Shown here piece after piece: positions 22,822 to 34,483 of a DNA stretch of 64,000 nt. A program made the position numbers and the translations under genes. The notes below the pieces were generated by a model, which had not been told where the DNA came from, ran no database searches, and saw nothing but the letters and a program-made list of their open reading frames with translations. Origin of the DNA: Phycomyces blakesleeanus NRRL 1555(-) (taxonomy: Eukaryota > Mucoromycota > Mucoromycetes > Mucorales > Phycomycetaceae); assembly GCF_001638985.1 (NCBI RefSeq), contig NW_017265169.1, forward strand, positions 278,377 through 342,376, written 5' to 3'. Positions within the stretch are counted from its first letter, which is position 1, and every line of letters begins with the position of its first letter.

Positions 22822-24155
22822 AGCAGACACACGGCAGCTATACCATATCGTAAAAACCCTTACACAACATAGAAGCATATAAACATATCATTATTATTCA
22901 TCTTTATATAATACTTGGTTTTACAGCATATTACATCAATTATTTCCTATTCTTATTTTTGTAGCCGACAAATATCAAATCATATTGAATAATTATCAGT
23001 CTTATATATCTATATATATATATATCTATGGGTGTGTATGTGCGTTTTCTTGTTAGTGGTAGTGGTATTAATAGGAAGGCAATATAAAGGACAGTAGTTT
23101 GGAGACCAACTATTTTGTACCATCTGTTTGTATAATTTTTTTAAAAAAAATTGATCCATTGATTATTATTTTTTGGGTACAATTTCCAAAAAAAAAAAGG
23201 TTATTTCTTATCTTATCTATTTATTTAGGTAATGCAGGAAACCTTGCCTTTGCGTAACTGCTGTTACTTAGTTTTATTATAATTGTTACTTTTACTGCTA
23301 TTACTTGGAGCGCATATTTAATTTTGACTATATTTCATATGTGAGGGATCCACAATAAACTCCAACCTTTCTATTATATATAAGAATATTGTCCGTTAAT
23401 TGCCATTGTATTTATGTTATATTCTTGAATGTAAAAGCATTCATTTGCTCACTTGTTCAATAATGTATTTATACATTACTTATTTGAATTTATATCCTTT
23501 TGAAATGCATTCATTTAAACGCGAATTGAACAGTATCCGAAAAATCGGAACGGAGCACTTGGTGTTTTTTTTTTTTTTTTTTTTTTTTCAGACAAATCCG
23601 ATCGTGAATTGAAGTTTAGTTTTCTATGGCCGATAAAACAAGATATACCCTCCGTCTTCATAGGTAAGATGTACATTCATTCATTCATTCATTCATTGGT
23701 ATTAAAATATAGCATTTTTAAAAAATAAAATAAAAATACCCTCTTTATTCTATTTCGAATTTATACTTGACTGATAGAAGGACAAGAATCGTTCTACTCT
23801 ATAGATCTATATAACATAAAGCGATTCAAAGTAACAAAGGGGGTTTTTTTTTGGAAACGTGAGAACTGACAAGATAATGCGGATGTGTGTGTGTATGTAT
23901 GTATATAGTGGTTATCAGTAATCCTGCCAGTTGTTTAGAGTATGTATTTATCATCATACACTGGGACACAAGATAAGCAAAAATAAATAATATATATATT
24001 TAATTCTCCACTTCGATTGTATACATACTTATTAAATATAATAAAAATAAGAACAGTATAATTGTAGTCTTTTATATCCTATTTAACAATCTTCTTTTCC
24101 TTTTCCTTTACCTTCCTCGTTTCTTCCTTTCATTTCATTTTATTGCTTTTAAGCT
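22822..24155. other. Intergenic region (1.3 kb)
   Basis: AT-rich, with TA runs near 23010-23027, a long T run at about 23564-23588 flanked by fragments with CGGAAC and AATCCG that may be a decayed repeat, and a (CATT)n run at 23677-23697. No coding sequence is supported. A pyrimidine-rich leader precedes the NiCoT ATG. Confidence 0.5.
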
Positions 24156-25700
24156 ATGAGTCATGTGCCTGGAAAAATAGGTCGATTTGCCCTCCGATTT
24201 TGCTCCGAACAATCGTTCGTGTACCGGTTATTGTTTGGCCCTGACCCACACAAGGTGCGCCCCAAGGTGTTGGTCATGATTACATTCCTACTGTCCGTTA
24301 ATGTGGCAGTGTGGGTAGTGGCAGCAATAGTCTACAATCCATACCCATCTATGCTTGGAACAGGTGCATTAGCATATACACTAGGCCTGCGACATGCAGT
24401 TGATGCAGGTAGATAACATATATATATATATACACAAATGAATATTCTTGCCCTTTCTTTTCTTTTCTTAAGAGCATATATTTTAAAATGTACTTAGACC
24501 ATATATCGGCTATCGACAATGTCACCAGAAAACTACTCAACGACAACCAACACCCAGTGAGTGTCGGTCTGTTTTTCTCTCTCGGACATTCGACAATCGT
24601 GTTTATCACTGCGATCATTGTAGCCGCCACTGCGAATGCGGCTGCCAATGGACTGGAAAACTTTTCAGAAATCGGAGGCGTTATTGGAACATCTGTTTCG
24701 ATTGTGTTCCTGACCTTGATCGCGACTCTTAATATCATTGTTCTGGTGGGGGTTGTAAAGACCCTCCGTCGCGTCAAACGAGAGGGAGTCTATACTGAGC
24801 TAGACATTGAAGAGTATATGAACAATCGGGGTATCCTTGGTCGGTTCTTTAGGCCGGTGTTCAAGTTTATCAATGCATCCTGGAAGATGTATCCCCTTGG
24901 ACTTTTGTTTGGTATTGGGTTTGACACGTCTACCGAGATCACTCTCTTGGGTATTACGGCTGTCCAGGGTGCCAGTGGAATGAACATGTGGCTGATCATC
25001 TTACTCCCGCTCCTGTTCACTTCAGGTAATATAGACTGACAGATCAATAGATCAATAGACGGAGAGTATATGGAAAGGAGTTTTTTTTTTTTGTTTTAAA
25101 AAAAATCAAAAATTATATTGGGGTTTTGTAGGCATGGCTTTGATTGACTCACTCGATGGAATGTTGATGTTGTTTACATACACCTGGGCCTATGTCAACC
25201 CAATCCGGAAGATGTACTACAATCTCATAATTACCTCGATCAGTGTTGTGGTTGCCTGTCTTGTTGCGTTGATTGAATTTTTTGCGCTGATTGGAGAACA
25301 GCTTGAGCTGGAGAATGGCTGGTGGGAGTTTTGGTACACATTGGCCGACAGCTTTGAGTGGATTGGAATTGTGATTGTGGGGGCATTTATTGTGACCTGG
25401 CTTGTGAGTGCTATTGTGTACAGAGTAATGGGCTACAAGGACTTGGAGCGAGAATTTGATAACCACAAGCCACAGCAGGGTGAAAAAGGAGCTGTTGGTG
25501 TCGTTATTGTTGAAGGTGGTACTAGTGGTGCTGCTGGTAAGAGCGAGGTTGATTTAGAGGAAGGAATGGCTGGCATGGAGACCAAAGACGAAACAAGCAA
25601 ATCAACAGAACCCTTTGGAGGCCAAGATTCTGAAATTATAAACGCCATTCCTGAAATAGAACCCAAAAGAAACTCGTTGGAAAAAAACCCAATAGGCTAA
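24156..25700 (+). CDS. NiCoT family nickel/cobalt transporter
   Basis: This encodes a predicted 449-residue membrane protein. Exons are 24156-24408, 24498-25025 and 25132-25700. NiCoT proteins are high-affinity uptake carriers for Ni2+ and/or Co2+ in the plasma membrane. The signature RHAVDADHISAIDN is at residues 79-92 and spans the first splice junction, which confirms it. Other family marks are LFFSLGHSTIVF, LGLLFGIGFDTSTEI and GMALIDSLDGMLML. About eight hydrophobic segments are visible, with a large acidic and basic loop in the middle (residues about 200-240). The C-terminal tail of about 90 residues is hydrophilic and Gly/Glu/Ser-rich, longer than the conserved core. In fungi these carriers usually feed urease with nickel; no urease gene is in this window. 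Metal preference cannot be assigned. Confidence 0.95.
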
Positions 25701-27284
25701 AAAAGAAAAAAGAAAAAAATTGGGTTAATTTTCCTCTACAACACATTCATATTTTCACACCCGTACTCATGCTCATATTCACACACACACTCTCTCTCTT
25801 ATTTCATTTAATCCTTGTGTATAAGTTATACAGTTATGTATTGTAAATATATTTTTTAAAAGAAACTTCTTTTTGTCATGAACAGCTTTGTATTATTTCT
25901 ACTCTTCTTGACTCCTTTTAATTCTTATAAACGTACGACTTTTGACACAATCTTCTTTTTGATTAAGCATAGACAGGTTTTTCTTTTTGTACCTGAATTT
26001 TAATTACCATTACCATTATTGTCATTTATTTCTTTCCTTCTGGTAACAACTCTAACCGTATAAATATAAGTATAAATATTTATAAAGATTATAAAAGTAA
26101 TAAGGGCTAAGGAGGTAATCAAATTATATGAAATCTAGATCTCTCCAAAAAGAAAAAAAAAGAAAAAAAGAATAAAAGACAGTATTAGACAGGGCAGTAT
26201 AGTATGTTATAGTACAGAGCAGTTGCATTGAATGCCAGGTGGTTTTAATTCAATTGACAAAAGAATAATGATTATGGTGATAATAAGAACATAAAGGGAA
26301 TGGTTTCCATTACTGACCATGGTGATAAAGCAAAACAATTTTCATTTAAAATATATATATATACATATTAAAGATCTTCTTTTATTCTTCTTTCTATTTT
26401 CTGTAGTATTAATATTAAATATTCTTTCTGCTCTATTCATTTATTCATTTATTCATTCATGTAGTATGTAAACAAGTTATTTAACCAATTAAAAAACCCT
26501 AATTTTTTTTTTCAAAGGGTTTTCTACCGTATGATATTTACAATACAAGACAATACAATACAATACGGTTTCGTGACTGTTCTCGTGTTATATTTTTCTT
26601 TTTTTTGTTTTAAAAAAAAAAAAAAAATTACACAGACAGTAGAGGTAAAATTAAGAATACGCTAATCTACTTTAGTAAAAACGCCTGATTTACAAACAAA
26701 TAAATTTGCACTGCGCATCCCCTTTGCCATGTATTAAATACCAGCAAAGACTTTCAATTGGCCACACCTTACATGAGAAAAGAACAAAGGCATCGGAGTA
26801 TAGATAAAAAGTATGGAATATCAGCGCTTCTAGAAAATATCGATGTCTTTTTTCTATTTTTGGATAAAGTAGTACACGCGTTACACACATTGTATATTTT
26901 ATAAACACTTGCAAACATTTACAAACATTACAAACTTTACACAGCTTTTTTTTTTTTAGAGGTATTTTAGAAAAATTATTTAATATGTATTTGTATAAAC
27001 ATATTGTTGAATACCCCCTTTTCAATCCCTCTCAATCTATCTCTCCTTTTTCTTTTTTTTTTTAATTTTTTAATTTTTTAATTTTTTAATTTTCCTTTCT
27101 GCTATCATTACTATAATATTAATATTTCTTGACAGTAACAACAGCAATAGCAACAACACTAATAATAATATCTTACATTAGTTAGATACAAAATACAAGA
27201 AACAGCAGTAAAAAAAATTAATAATTATTATAATAATATATACAATTTTTCAAAATATATCAAAGTAAATAAATATAAAATCGC
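25701..27284. other. Intergenic region between convergent genes (1.6 kb)
   Basis: The NiCoT gene ends at the left and the C2H2 gene ends at the right, so both edges are 3' regions. The content is AT-rich microsatellite DNA (CACA near 25777-25790, AAT/TAA runs, TTAATTTT repeats at about 27060-27090). A minus-strand frame at 26690-27025 starts with a non-family, Cys/Tyr/Phe-rich sequence and is not called. Confidence 0.5.
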
Positions 27285-28363
27285 TCATGGTAAATGTTCC
27301 ACTGCAGTATGTTGCATACGAATCAAAGCCTTTTTACTTGTTCTATGAACACGAATGTGTTGACTGAGATTATCCGATCTTGCAAATCGTTTACTGCACA
27401 GATCGTAAGGACATTCATAGGCTACAAATATTCAATATATCAATTCGATCATCTGGAGTATAAACAAAAGAAAAGAAAACAAAAAGAGAATAAGAGAAGA
27501 AACTCACGTCTTTCTAAAGTGTGGATCGACCTAATATGACGCTTGAGGTGCTCTGACCTCTTGAATACCCTGCCACATCCATCGGTGTAACACACAAAGA
27601 ATCGTGAGTTTGGTTCACCGCTGCTAAATCGAGATTTACGTGTTTTGGTTGGAATGGTATGGGTGGGTGTAGCTTCAACTCTAACACTAGAACTAGAACT
27701 AGCACTAGCACTAACACTAGTTATAGATGTAAGTGTAGGTGACTGGCCAATTGAAAGGTATGCCTTTTGATTTTGGAATGAATTTGTTGTCAAGCCTGAA
27801 TATGACGAATGTTGACAAAAAGAGTGGTATCCATTGATCGATGTACCAAAATAGTCTAGATTGGTTTGGTCGATTTGGTCGATTTGATCTACTGAGTCTA
27901 CTGAGTCGATTTGGTCGATTGGGTTTATAAGGTTAGAGCCATCGAAATTATTGTTTCCGTTGTGGTTTAGAGTGGATATTAAAGACAATGGCTCTGGATT
28001 TGATTCGTTGAGAGCGGTGTGGTCAAGCGATGTTGTATAACTGTTAGCCAGGGAAAGGCTGTCTAGATTGGATTGAGAGATGGGAGGTTCGACGCTCAGG
28101 AAATCAAAAGGGTTTTGAGGTGAATGACAATAGTATTGTTGGTGGGGTGCAAAGGATGATAAGAAGAGAGAGGTGAGAGAGAGAGGTTGGGTAGTTGGAT
28201 GCTCTGAAAAGAGGACAAAGGAGGAATGGTATTGTGAATATGGTGAAGATGAATTTGAGGTTGGTGGAGTAAGAATTGGAGAGGGGTAAATATGGTCGTT
28301 TGAGATTGATGCAAGACGTTTGTTCTGAGAACCAATTTCGAGTAGAGTACAAGGAGATTGCAT
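27285..28363 (-). CDS. C2H2 zinc-finger transcription factor, two fingers
   Basis: This encodes a predicted 330-residue protein. Exons are 28363-27508 and 27421-27285; the 86-bp intron (GTGAGT to TTGTAG) recreates the linker LERPYECPYDLC between the fingers. Finger 1 uses C258, C263, H276 and H281 (CYTDGCGRVFKRSEHLKRH). Finger 2 uses C289, C294, H307 and H311 (CSKRFARSDNLSQHIRVH). Helix residues (RSEHLKRH and RSDNLSQH) match the fungal Msn2/Crz1/Com2-like class that reads CCCCT/AGGGG-type stress elements; this binding preference is inference. The first 250 residues are Ser, Asn, Pro and Asp rich with repeated DQIDQID units and no fold I recognise, as expected for an activation region. Only a short tail follows the second finger. 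It points toward the NiCoT gene and shares no promoter with it. Confidence 0.88.
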
Positions 28364-30016
28364 ATGAAAAGAAAAAAGAAAAAAAAATCAACAAGGGCTA
28401 ATGTCTATTATCGGTTTACTATACTATATGAGTGTGTGTTAGAGAGAGAAAATAAAGATGTGATAGTAAGATGGCTTGTGTTTTTATATATAAAAGTGTA
28501 TAATATACAAGATATAAAGACAAACAACTTCATTAATATTTCATCAATCCAAATCTAAATCTAAATCCAAAATACAAAAATACAAATATTGCCTGATAGA
28601 TTTATTGTAATAATGATCATTGTAATTATAATTAAAAGGACAAAGGTTCGGTTTAGAATAGGTTACAGCACCTCTTTGTGTATATATAAGTTTCTATTGC
28701 ATTGAATATTGAACTGTAACATAATTATAATGATAACAATGATAATAAAATTGTACAAAAATTGTACCTTTTCTATACTCCCATTGATAAATATTTTTAT
28801 AAATATCTACAAATACAAATTCAATTACAATTACAATTACCCTCTCTTTTCTATATTTCTTTCGTTTTTCTCCCAAGCCCCTCTCTTCCTTTCCCCCTTG
28901 TTTCCTTGTTGGGAAAAATGGGGTTTCTAATTGCCATTCTTCTATTTTTTTTTTAAGTTACTTTTTTCATTTATAATAGAATAATATATCTATTTCTTAT
29001 TGTTGTTCATCTCCTATCTACTGCTTTATATATCTATATTTTACTTTATTAATGAAAATTGTTACCTATTTCATTAATAAGGTTTATCGGAGATTACAAC
29101 TATCTAGGCACCAAATAAAAAAATAAAAATAAAAGGATCAATTGGACCAGGCAGGTTGTATAACTATTTTTTTTTCTTTATTTCTTTCTTATATATATAT
29201 ATATATATACATGTGTATTTATACATATATATACAATGTATTATTATTATTTGATCGCTGAGATTTGGTTTATCTATAATGTTCTATTGCATTCTTGGTT
29301 ATTCGATAAATTAGACATGATTCAAGTAGCGTTTTTTGGGTACCAACTTTTTATATGTACAGTACAGTACAGTACAATAGATTATTTTTTTTTGCAAGAA
29401 AATAAAAAATAAAGAAATAATGAAAATACCTGCAATTTTATATAAAAAAAATCAATAGTAAATAGTCAAAAATTCAGAGAGTCAATAGTAAATAGTAAAT
29501 AATAATTCCCTCTTTCTACTTTTTCCTCTTTCTTCTTTCTTCTTCTTTTACCTTTACCTCTTTTACCTATACTTCCTCTACTTCTTCTTCTACTTCTTAT
29601 ATTACTAAGGCTACTGCTACAATAGCTACTGCTACAATAGCTACTTTTACTGCTACTACCTTTATATATATATATATTTTTCAATCAATTTTTTATATAT
29701 ATAATATATATATATAATATATATTAAGCTTCTTCTTTTTGTTTCTTCCTGGTTCTTCAAACCTTTTTTTAATTAATATTATAATAATATATATATATAT
29801 AATATAATATACTACAGTATAGTATATAATATATAAATTTATTCATTTTTCTCTCAACCTCTACCTCAACCTCAATCTATCTATCCATTTTCTCTCTCTC
29901 TCTCTTTCACTCGTAAATATTCAAAATATTATATATTAATATTTAGTAATTATTATTACTGTTAGTTTATTTAATTTTCTTATTTATAATACTCGTGTAT
30001 AGATTTCCAGATATAC

Positions 30017-30057
<41 letters not shown>

Positions 30058-30654
30058 TATATAGATATATAAGAGAAAGAAAGCCAAAAAAATACATGTG
30101 TGTGTATAGAATTTTGGTAATTTTTATTTTTGTTTTATTTTATATATCTTATTTTTATTTATCTTTTACATGCAATGGTTTCACTCCATCCAACTTGTTG
30201 GTTCTCATTTACTTTATGCTTAACATTCTCCACCCGCTTCATTGTCCTGTATTTAACCTTTTTATATCTTTTTAGGCCGCTTAATTCCTCAATCGTGACG
30301 CATCCCAGCAACAACAACAACAACACAATCTATCAGTGTGTCAGTTCAATCCACTACATTCTATTCCACTCCACTTCATTACATCATTTCATTTCATTTT
30401 GTTTCATTGACCAACCCAAACACACTCACACATACACCCAAAAAAACAGACAACAGAAAAAGAACTCTTACTGTTGGTCTATCTCTCTGTATTAAGTAAT
30501 CATATCACTATTACCGAACAACATCAACCAAAAGAAAGAAAGACAGAAAAAAAAAACAAGTCTATAAAGTCACTCTACATTACATATATCTCTCCCTCTT
30601 TCCTTCTTTTCTCGATTCTATTATATATATATTTTTTTTTTCAAAAAGAAAAAG
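28364..30654. other. Long intergenic region (2.3 kb), divergent promoters
   Basis: The C2H2 gene (-) and SAM-HMG gene (+) diverge from here, so it should hold both promoters. I see only AT-rich DNA: TA runs (about 29190-29207, 29695-29720, 30020-30065), CTACTGCTACAATAG repeats near 29605-29645, and a pyrimidine and CA-rich leader at about 30290-30650. A long leader for the SAM-HMG mRNA is plausible. No RNA gene or ORF is supported. Confidence 0.5.
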
Positions 30655-32709
30655 ATGTCATTCCCATTTGATTCCAATTCTCATTTGCAACAACAACAAC
30701 AACAACAACAAAAAGAAGACCAAAGAACCTTTCTTGCACAGGCTCACGTCGAAAACTTTCTGACGAGATCTGGTCTGGGTCAATACAATCAAATCTTTAT
30801 AGAAGAAGGCTTCGATAGATTGGATTCGGTGAGCTATAAAACATATTACACATGTGTTCAAAAAATATGCACCATTTATATATTATTATTATTATTATTA
30901 TTTTACTTATAATTGTCAAATACAACCTTTAGTTATTCGAGGTAACCGAAGCCGATTTAATACAGCTTGGTGTAAAAAGAGGGCATCGACGAGTAGGTAT
31001 TGTATTTTAATATATACCTGATTTTCATTATCATTTATTACTATATAATTGGTATAATACTTCTTTAATATCATTATATATTTCTCCTTCTTTTTGTTTT
31101 TGAAAATACATTATATGCATAACTATGTTTTGTGAGTAGATAAATAAATAAATAAGTCTACTTCTTCGTATTGTATAGTTACTCCAGCGTGCTATTGCTA
31201 ATTCCAAAGGTATCCCTTCAAGCCTGCCTCTTCAAATCAATCCAGAAACAATCATCAGAAGATCAGACATATTAGGTAACTAAAATAAAACAAAATAAAA
31301 CAAAACAAAATAAAATAAAATAAAAAGAAACTATACGCCTAAATCAAATCAGCCCACTCCTAAACCAAAAAGCCCATTGTATGTTACCCGGGAAACAGAA
31401 TACGACCATTCACTTCAAACCGCACCAGGAGCAGTCTATTCTCAGGATCACGTCCATCTAAATAGCACCAATGGAAACAATACCAGCATCAACCCCAATG
31501 CCGGCAGCAATAGCACCAACAGCACCAACAGCATAACCAACACCAACACCAACGGTAATGTCAACAGCAATGGAAACAGCATTCACAATCTCAACCACAG
31601 CCACAACCTCAACCACAACCACAACCATAATAATCACAATAATCACCATAATAATATTGCATCCCCCATGCCCCTTGCTTCACCTCGCTCTTCCTCTGCC
31701 GGTCCGAGTATCAGTCATGTGTCTACAGGTGCGGCCACAAGTGGGATGTCTTCTACAGAAGACGACAATACTCCAGGAGATAGTACGGGCCGACTCTGGA
31801 AAAGAAAGTACCAACGGCACGCTAAACCAGACAAGAATTGCCCTCTCAAACCATCATCAGCATATGTAATGTTCTCCAACGATGTCAGAGCCGAATTGCG
31901 TTCGAGGAACATGACATTTACCGAACTAGCAAAATTAGTCGGTGACAGGTGGAAGAATCTAAATCACGATGAAAAGCAACGGTACGAGACCAATGCAATG
32001 GTAGCACGCAAACAATATCAAATCAGATTAGAAGACTATCAGAGAACAACCGAATTCAAAGTAAGTCTCTTTTTTTTTTAAAAAAAAAATTGTTATTATT
32101 ATTGCCATTGATTAGTAAAGAGTATCATTAACAAGAAAACTATATAATTATATAGCAATACCAAGAATATATTCGTGATTTCAAGGCAAAACACGAGGCT
32201 GCTGGTAAGATTGATTTGAATTACAAATACATAGTCGCCCTTTAATTATCAATTGACTCTCTTGTTTTTTTTTAATATGTATTGTAGCTCGCCCGGTTGG
32301 TAAACCAAGAAAAAGACGAAGACGAGATCTGGAGACCCAAGAAGAGGAAGAGGAGGAGGAAGAAGAAGATGAAGAGAGACGATCGAGAAATGACGGATAT
32401 AGTGATTCGACAATGATTGGCCAACCACTGGAATCAGCAAGTGGGATTCAATATGGCCAGGAAAATCTGAATCCCCGAAAGACATCTATTCCTGAACACA
32501 GAAATTACCCCTATTGTATCCTAAACGACGTACCTCCTCCATCCCCTACATCCAATACCCCACAGTCCACAGATCTTTCACACAGCGGTACCATTCGAAA
32601 CAATAGCAGCACCAGCACCAGCACTAGCACTAGCACTAGTACCAGTAGCAGCAATAGCATGAGTGGACATTCTTCAACAGCAACATCAATCAGCAGCAAC
32701 AAGTCATGA
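30655..32709 (+). CDS. SAM-domain plus HMG-box protein
   Basis: This encodes a predicted 487-residue nuclear protein. Exons are 30655-30828, 30933-30992, 31179-31275, 31399-32060, 32156-32204 and 32288-32709. The acceptor at 31398 is the only one in the area that keeps the frame. A poly-Gln run (about residues 12-19) precedes a SAM domain (about 28-95: HVENFLTRSGLGQYNQIF, LFEVTEADLIQLGV, GHRRLLQRAIA). A long Asn/Ser/Thr/His-rich linker leads to an HMG box (about 258-325) with CPLKPSSAYVMFSNDVR and LVGDRWKNLNHDEKQRYE. Then come a basic patch (KPRKRRRR), a Glu-rich run and a Ser/Thr tail. SAM mediates protein-protein oligomerisation and the HMG box binds bent DNA, so a chromatin or transcription role is likely. 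It is not a SexM/SexP-type mating factor, which lack SAM. Confidence 0.9.
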
Positions 32710-32765
32710 TATTTATCTTTTATTATTATTTTTATTTTTATTTTTATTAATTATTTATATTACTA

Positions 32766-32798
<33 letters not shown>

Positions 32799-33847
32799 TT
32801 ATTTTATTCACACATACATTTATACACACATTTATACACACATTATACGCACTATACACACGGCACATACTGCATACACTGCATACACTACACACAATGC
32901 ATATAATGCATATAATGCACATAAAAAGCAATAACAAGAAGAGTAAGAAGAAAGAAAGAAAGAAATGCAATCAAAAAATACCAAAAAAATCAAAATCAAA
33001 AAATCCAAAAAAAAAAAATCCAAAAAAAAAAATCAAAATCCCAAGAATTGAAACCAATTTACAAAGGCACACAAAAAATTACACAAAAAAAGAAAGACAA
33101 TATTTCCCTCTTTACTTTCATCATTACTATTTTTATTTTTATTTATATTTTCTTTATTTTCTGTATTCTGTAGTGCATTATTTTATCTCATGCTTCTCTC
33201 ATTCACTCACTCTCTTTCTCTCTTTTTTTTTGTTTTGTATTTTGCTGTGCATTATAATCTCACCCATGCCTCTTTTTATTTTCGTTTTAATTTTTTCATT
33301 ATTTTTTTTTTTTAAAAAAAAAAGAATAATTTATTGTCATCATTTCTGTACATTTTCGTTGTTTTATGCTCCCTTTCTCTCTTTTATTTCTGTAAAAAAA
33401 AAAAAAAAAGAAAAAAAAAAAAAAAAAACGCACATATACACAAATTCAATAGTCAAAATACCAATTTTTTTTGAAATTCTATTCCATTATATTCTATTCT
33501 ATTTTCATTTTATATATTTAATTATTTATGTATATACGTGTGTGTCTACCTGTAGATTTACATTTACACACCCAAAATATATGTATGTATGTATCTAGAG
33601 AGAGAGAGACACTCAATGTATATGTGTACATATTGAGTGTGCTTAAAGATAAAGTACATGTGTAAGTGCACATGTACAATTTAATTATGCAACCTTGGCC
33701 CTTTTTTTTGTTTTTTTTTTAACTCTACGCACACCTTTAATTTCCCAATTTACAGATATATACATATTTATATACATTTGTAAGAAAATTATTATTATAA
33801 AATAAAATAAAATAAAATAAAATAAAATAAAAAAAAAGAGAGAATCG
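32710..33847. other. Intergenic region between convergent genes (1.1 kb)
   Basis: Extreme low complexity: CT-rich runs at about 32766-32798, ATACACA repeats at about 32820-32900, GAAA/AAAG runs, long A and T tracts at 33300-33430, and TAAAA repeats at 33797-33833. A 311-codon open frame here is a low-complexity artefact. Two adjacent hairpins at 33610-33677 are the only ordered structure. Confidence 0.55.
33610..33677. repeat. Two adjacent inverted repeats (twin hairpins)
   Basis: CACTCAAT (33610-33617) pairs with ATTGAGTG (33632-33639), and the loop between them is itself nearly palindromic. Directly after, GTACATGTG (33654-33662) pairs with CACATGTAC (33669-33677). They lie between two convergently transcribed genes. 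A role in 3' end formation or as a cruciform is possible but not shown. Confidence 0.6.
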
Positions 33848-34483
33848 TTACAAAGAAGATAAGAAATCATTAAGACCAAGCTTATTTGGTCCTGCATTTT
33901 CTTTACTCTTTGCAAGCATAGCCTGTAATGCACTCTTTCCCTTGGTCTTCTTTTTGATAGGATTGTTGAGTGTCTTTTTGTTTGAGTGTAGGTTATTTGC
34001 AGATTGATCACTAGAACTAAGACTATTGTTACTGTTACTGTTCTTGGTTATATTCATATTCTTTTTATCATTCGGCACAGTGCTTGCCGGTGTTTGCGCA
34101 GTAACGGATCCTTTGATTTGATTTGGTTCAAGAGAAGCAGTAGGAATCTTTGCCTTGATCGATCTTCCCATTGAGAATCTAAAAGTGCACGCGTGACATT
34201 CATAGACAAGTCTGTTCTTTGGTTTAGTTTTCTGGATTTGTTTTCGTTTCTTGGTACCAAATGGTTCTAGCCGAACGGTTGTATTGAAGCCCGGAGAGTA
34301 GATCTGTCCACACCTAGGACAGCCTATTCGTTCAACTGCCTGTGCAGGTTTGGCATCGTAATTACACAGGTTTTGTTGGAATTCGCTCATGTAGAATCTC
34401 GAAAGTGAAGGACAATGTCCAAACACACTGTGGCTAGCATCGAATAGAAATCCAAGTTTACTTGATTGTTGATTGTTGACCAT
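33848..34483 (-). CDS. C18orf21/RMP24-like RNase MRP/P-type zinc-ribbon protein
   Basis: This is a single-exon gene for 211 residues. It shows an N-terminal helical region (LGFLFDASHSVFGHCPSLSRFYMSEF), a zinc ribbon of the Rpr2/Snm1/Rpp21 kind with C55-x2-C58 (CPRCGQIYSPG) and C96-x2-C99 (YECHACTFRFS), a Lys/Ser/Asn-rich linker, and a C-terminal motif LQAMLAKSKE followed by LNDFLSSL at the extreme end. The ribbon plus the terminal FLSSL motif match the animal C18orf21 family, known as RMP24, a subunit specific to RNase MRP. The inferred role is in pre-rRNA processing by RNase MRP in the nucleolus. The ATG at 34483 is the first in frame and lies just after an AT-rich promoter. The match is by motif and layout and has not been tested by alignment. 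Confidence 0.75.
   Translation of the reverse strand: MVNNQQSSKLGFLFDASHSVFGHCPSLSRFYMSEFQQNLCNYDAKPAQAVERIGCPRCGQIYSPGFNTTVRLEPFGTKKRKQIQKTKPKNRLVYECHACTFRFSMGRSIKAKIPTASLEPNQIKGSVTAQTPASTVPNDKKNMNITKNSNSNNSLSSSDQSANNLHSNKKTLNNPIKKKTKGKSALQAMLAKSKENAGPNKLGLNDFLSSL

Noticed and set aside
14708..25700. Biosynthetic or resistance gene cluster around the MFS transporter
   Set aside because: Neighbours (CDC24, NiCoT) are unrelated housekeeping genes and no biosynthetic enzyme or co-regulation signal is seen.
26690..27025. 111-codon frame (-) with several Cys
   Set aside because: Tyr/Phe/Lys/Cys-rich AT-driven composition, no motif, no convincing start context or splice partners.
30655..32709. 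Mating-type (SexM/SexP) HMG gene
   Set aside because: The neighbours are not the triose-phosphate transporter and RNA helicase genes that flank the Mucorales sex locus, and the protein carries a SAM domain.
32663..33598. 311-codon open frame (+) after the SAM-HMG gene
   Set aside because: Overlaps the SAM-HMG 3' end in another frame and runs through microsatellites; Phe/Ile/Lys/His/Ser runs with no fold.
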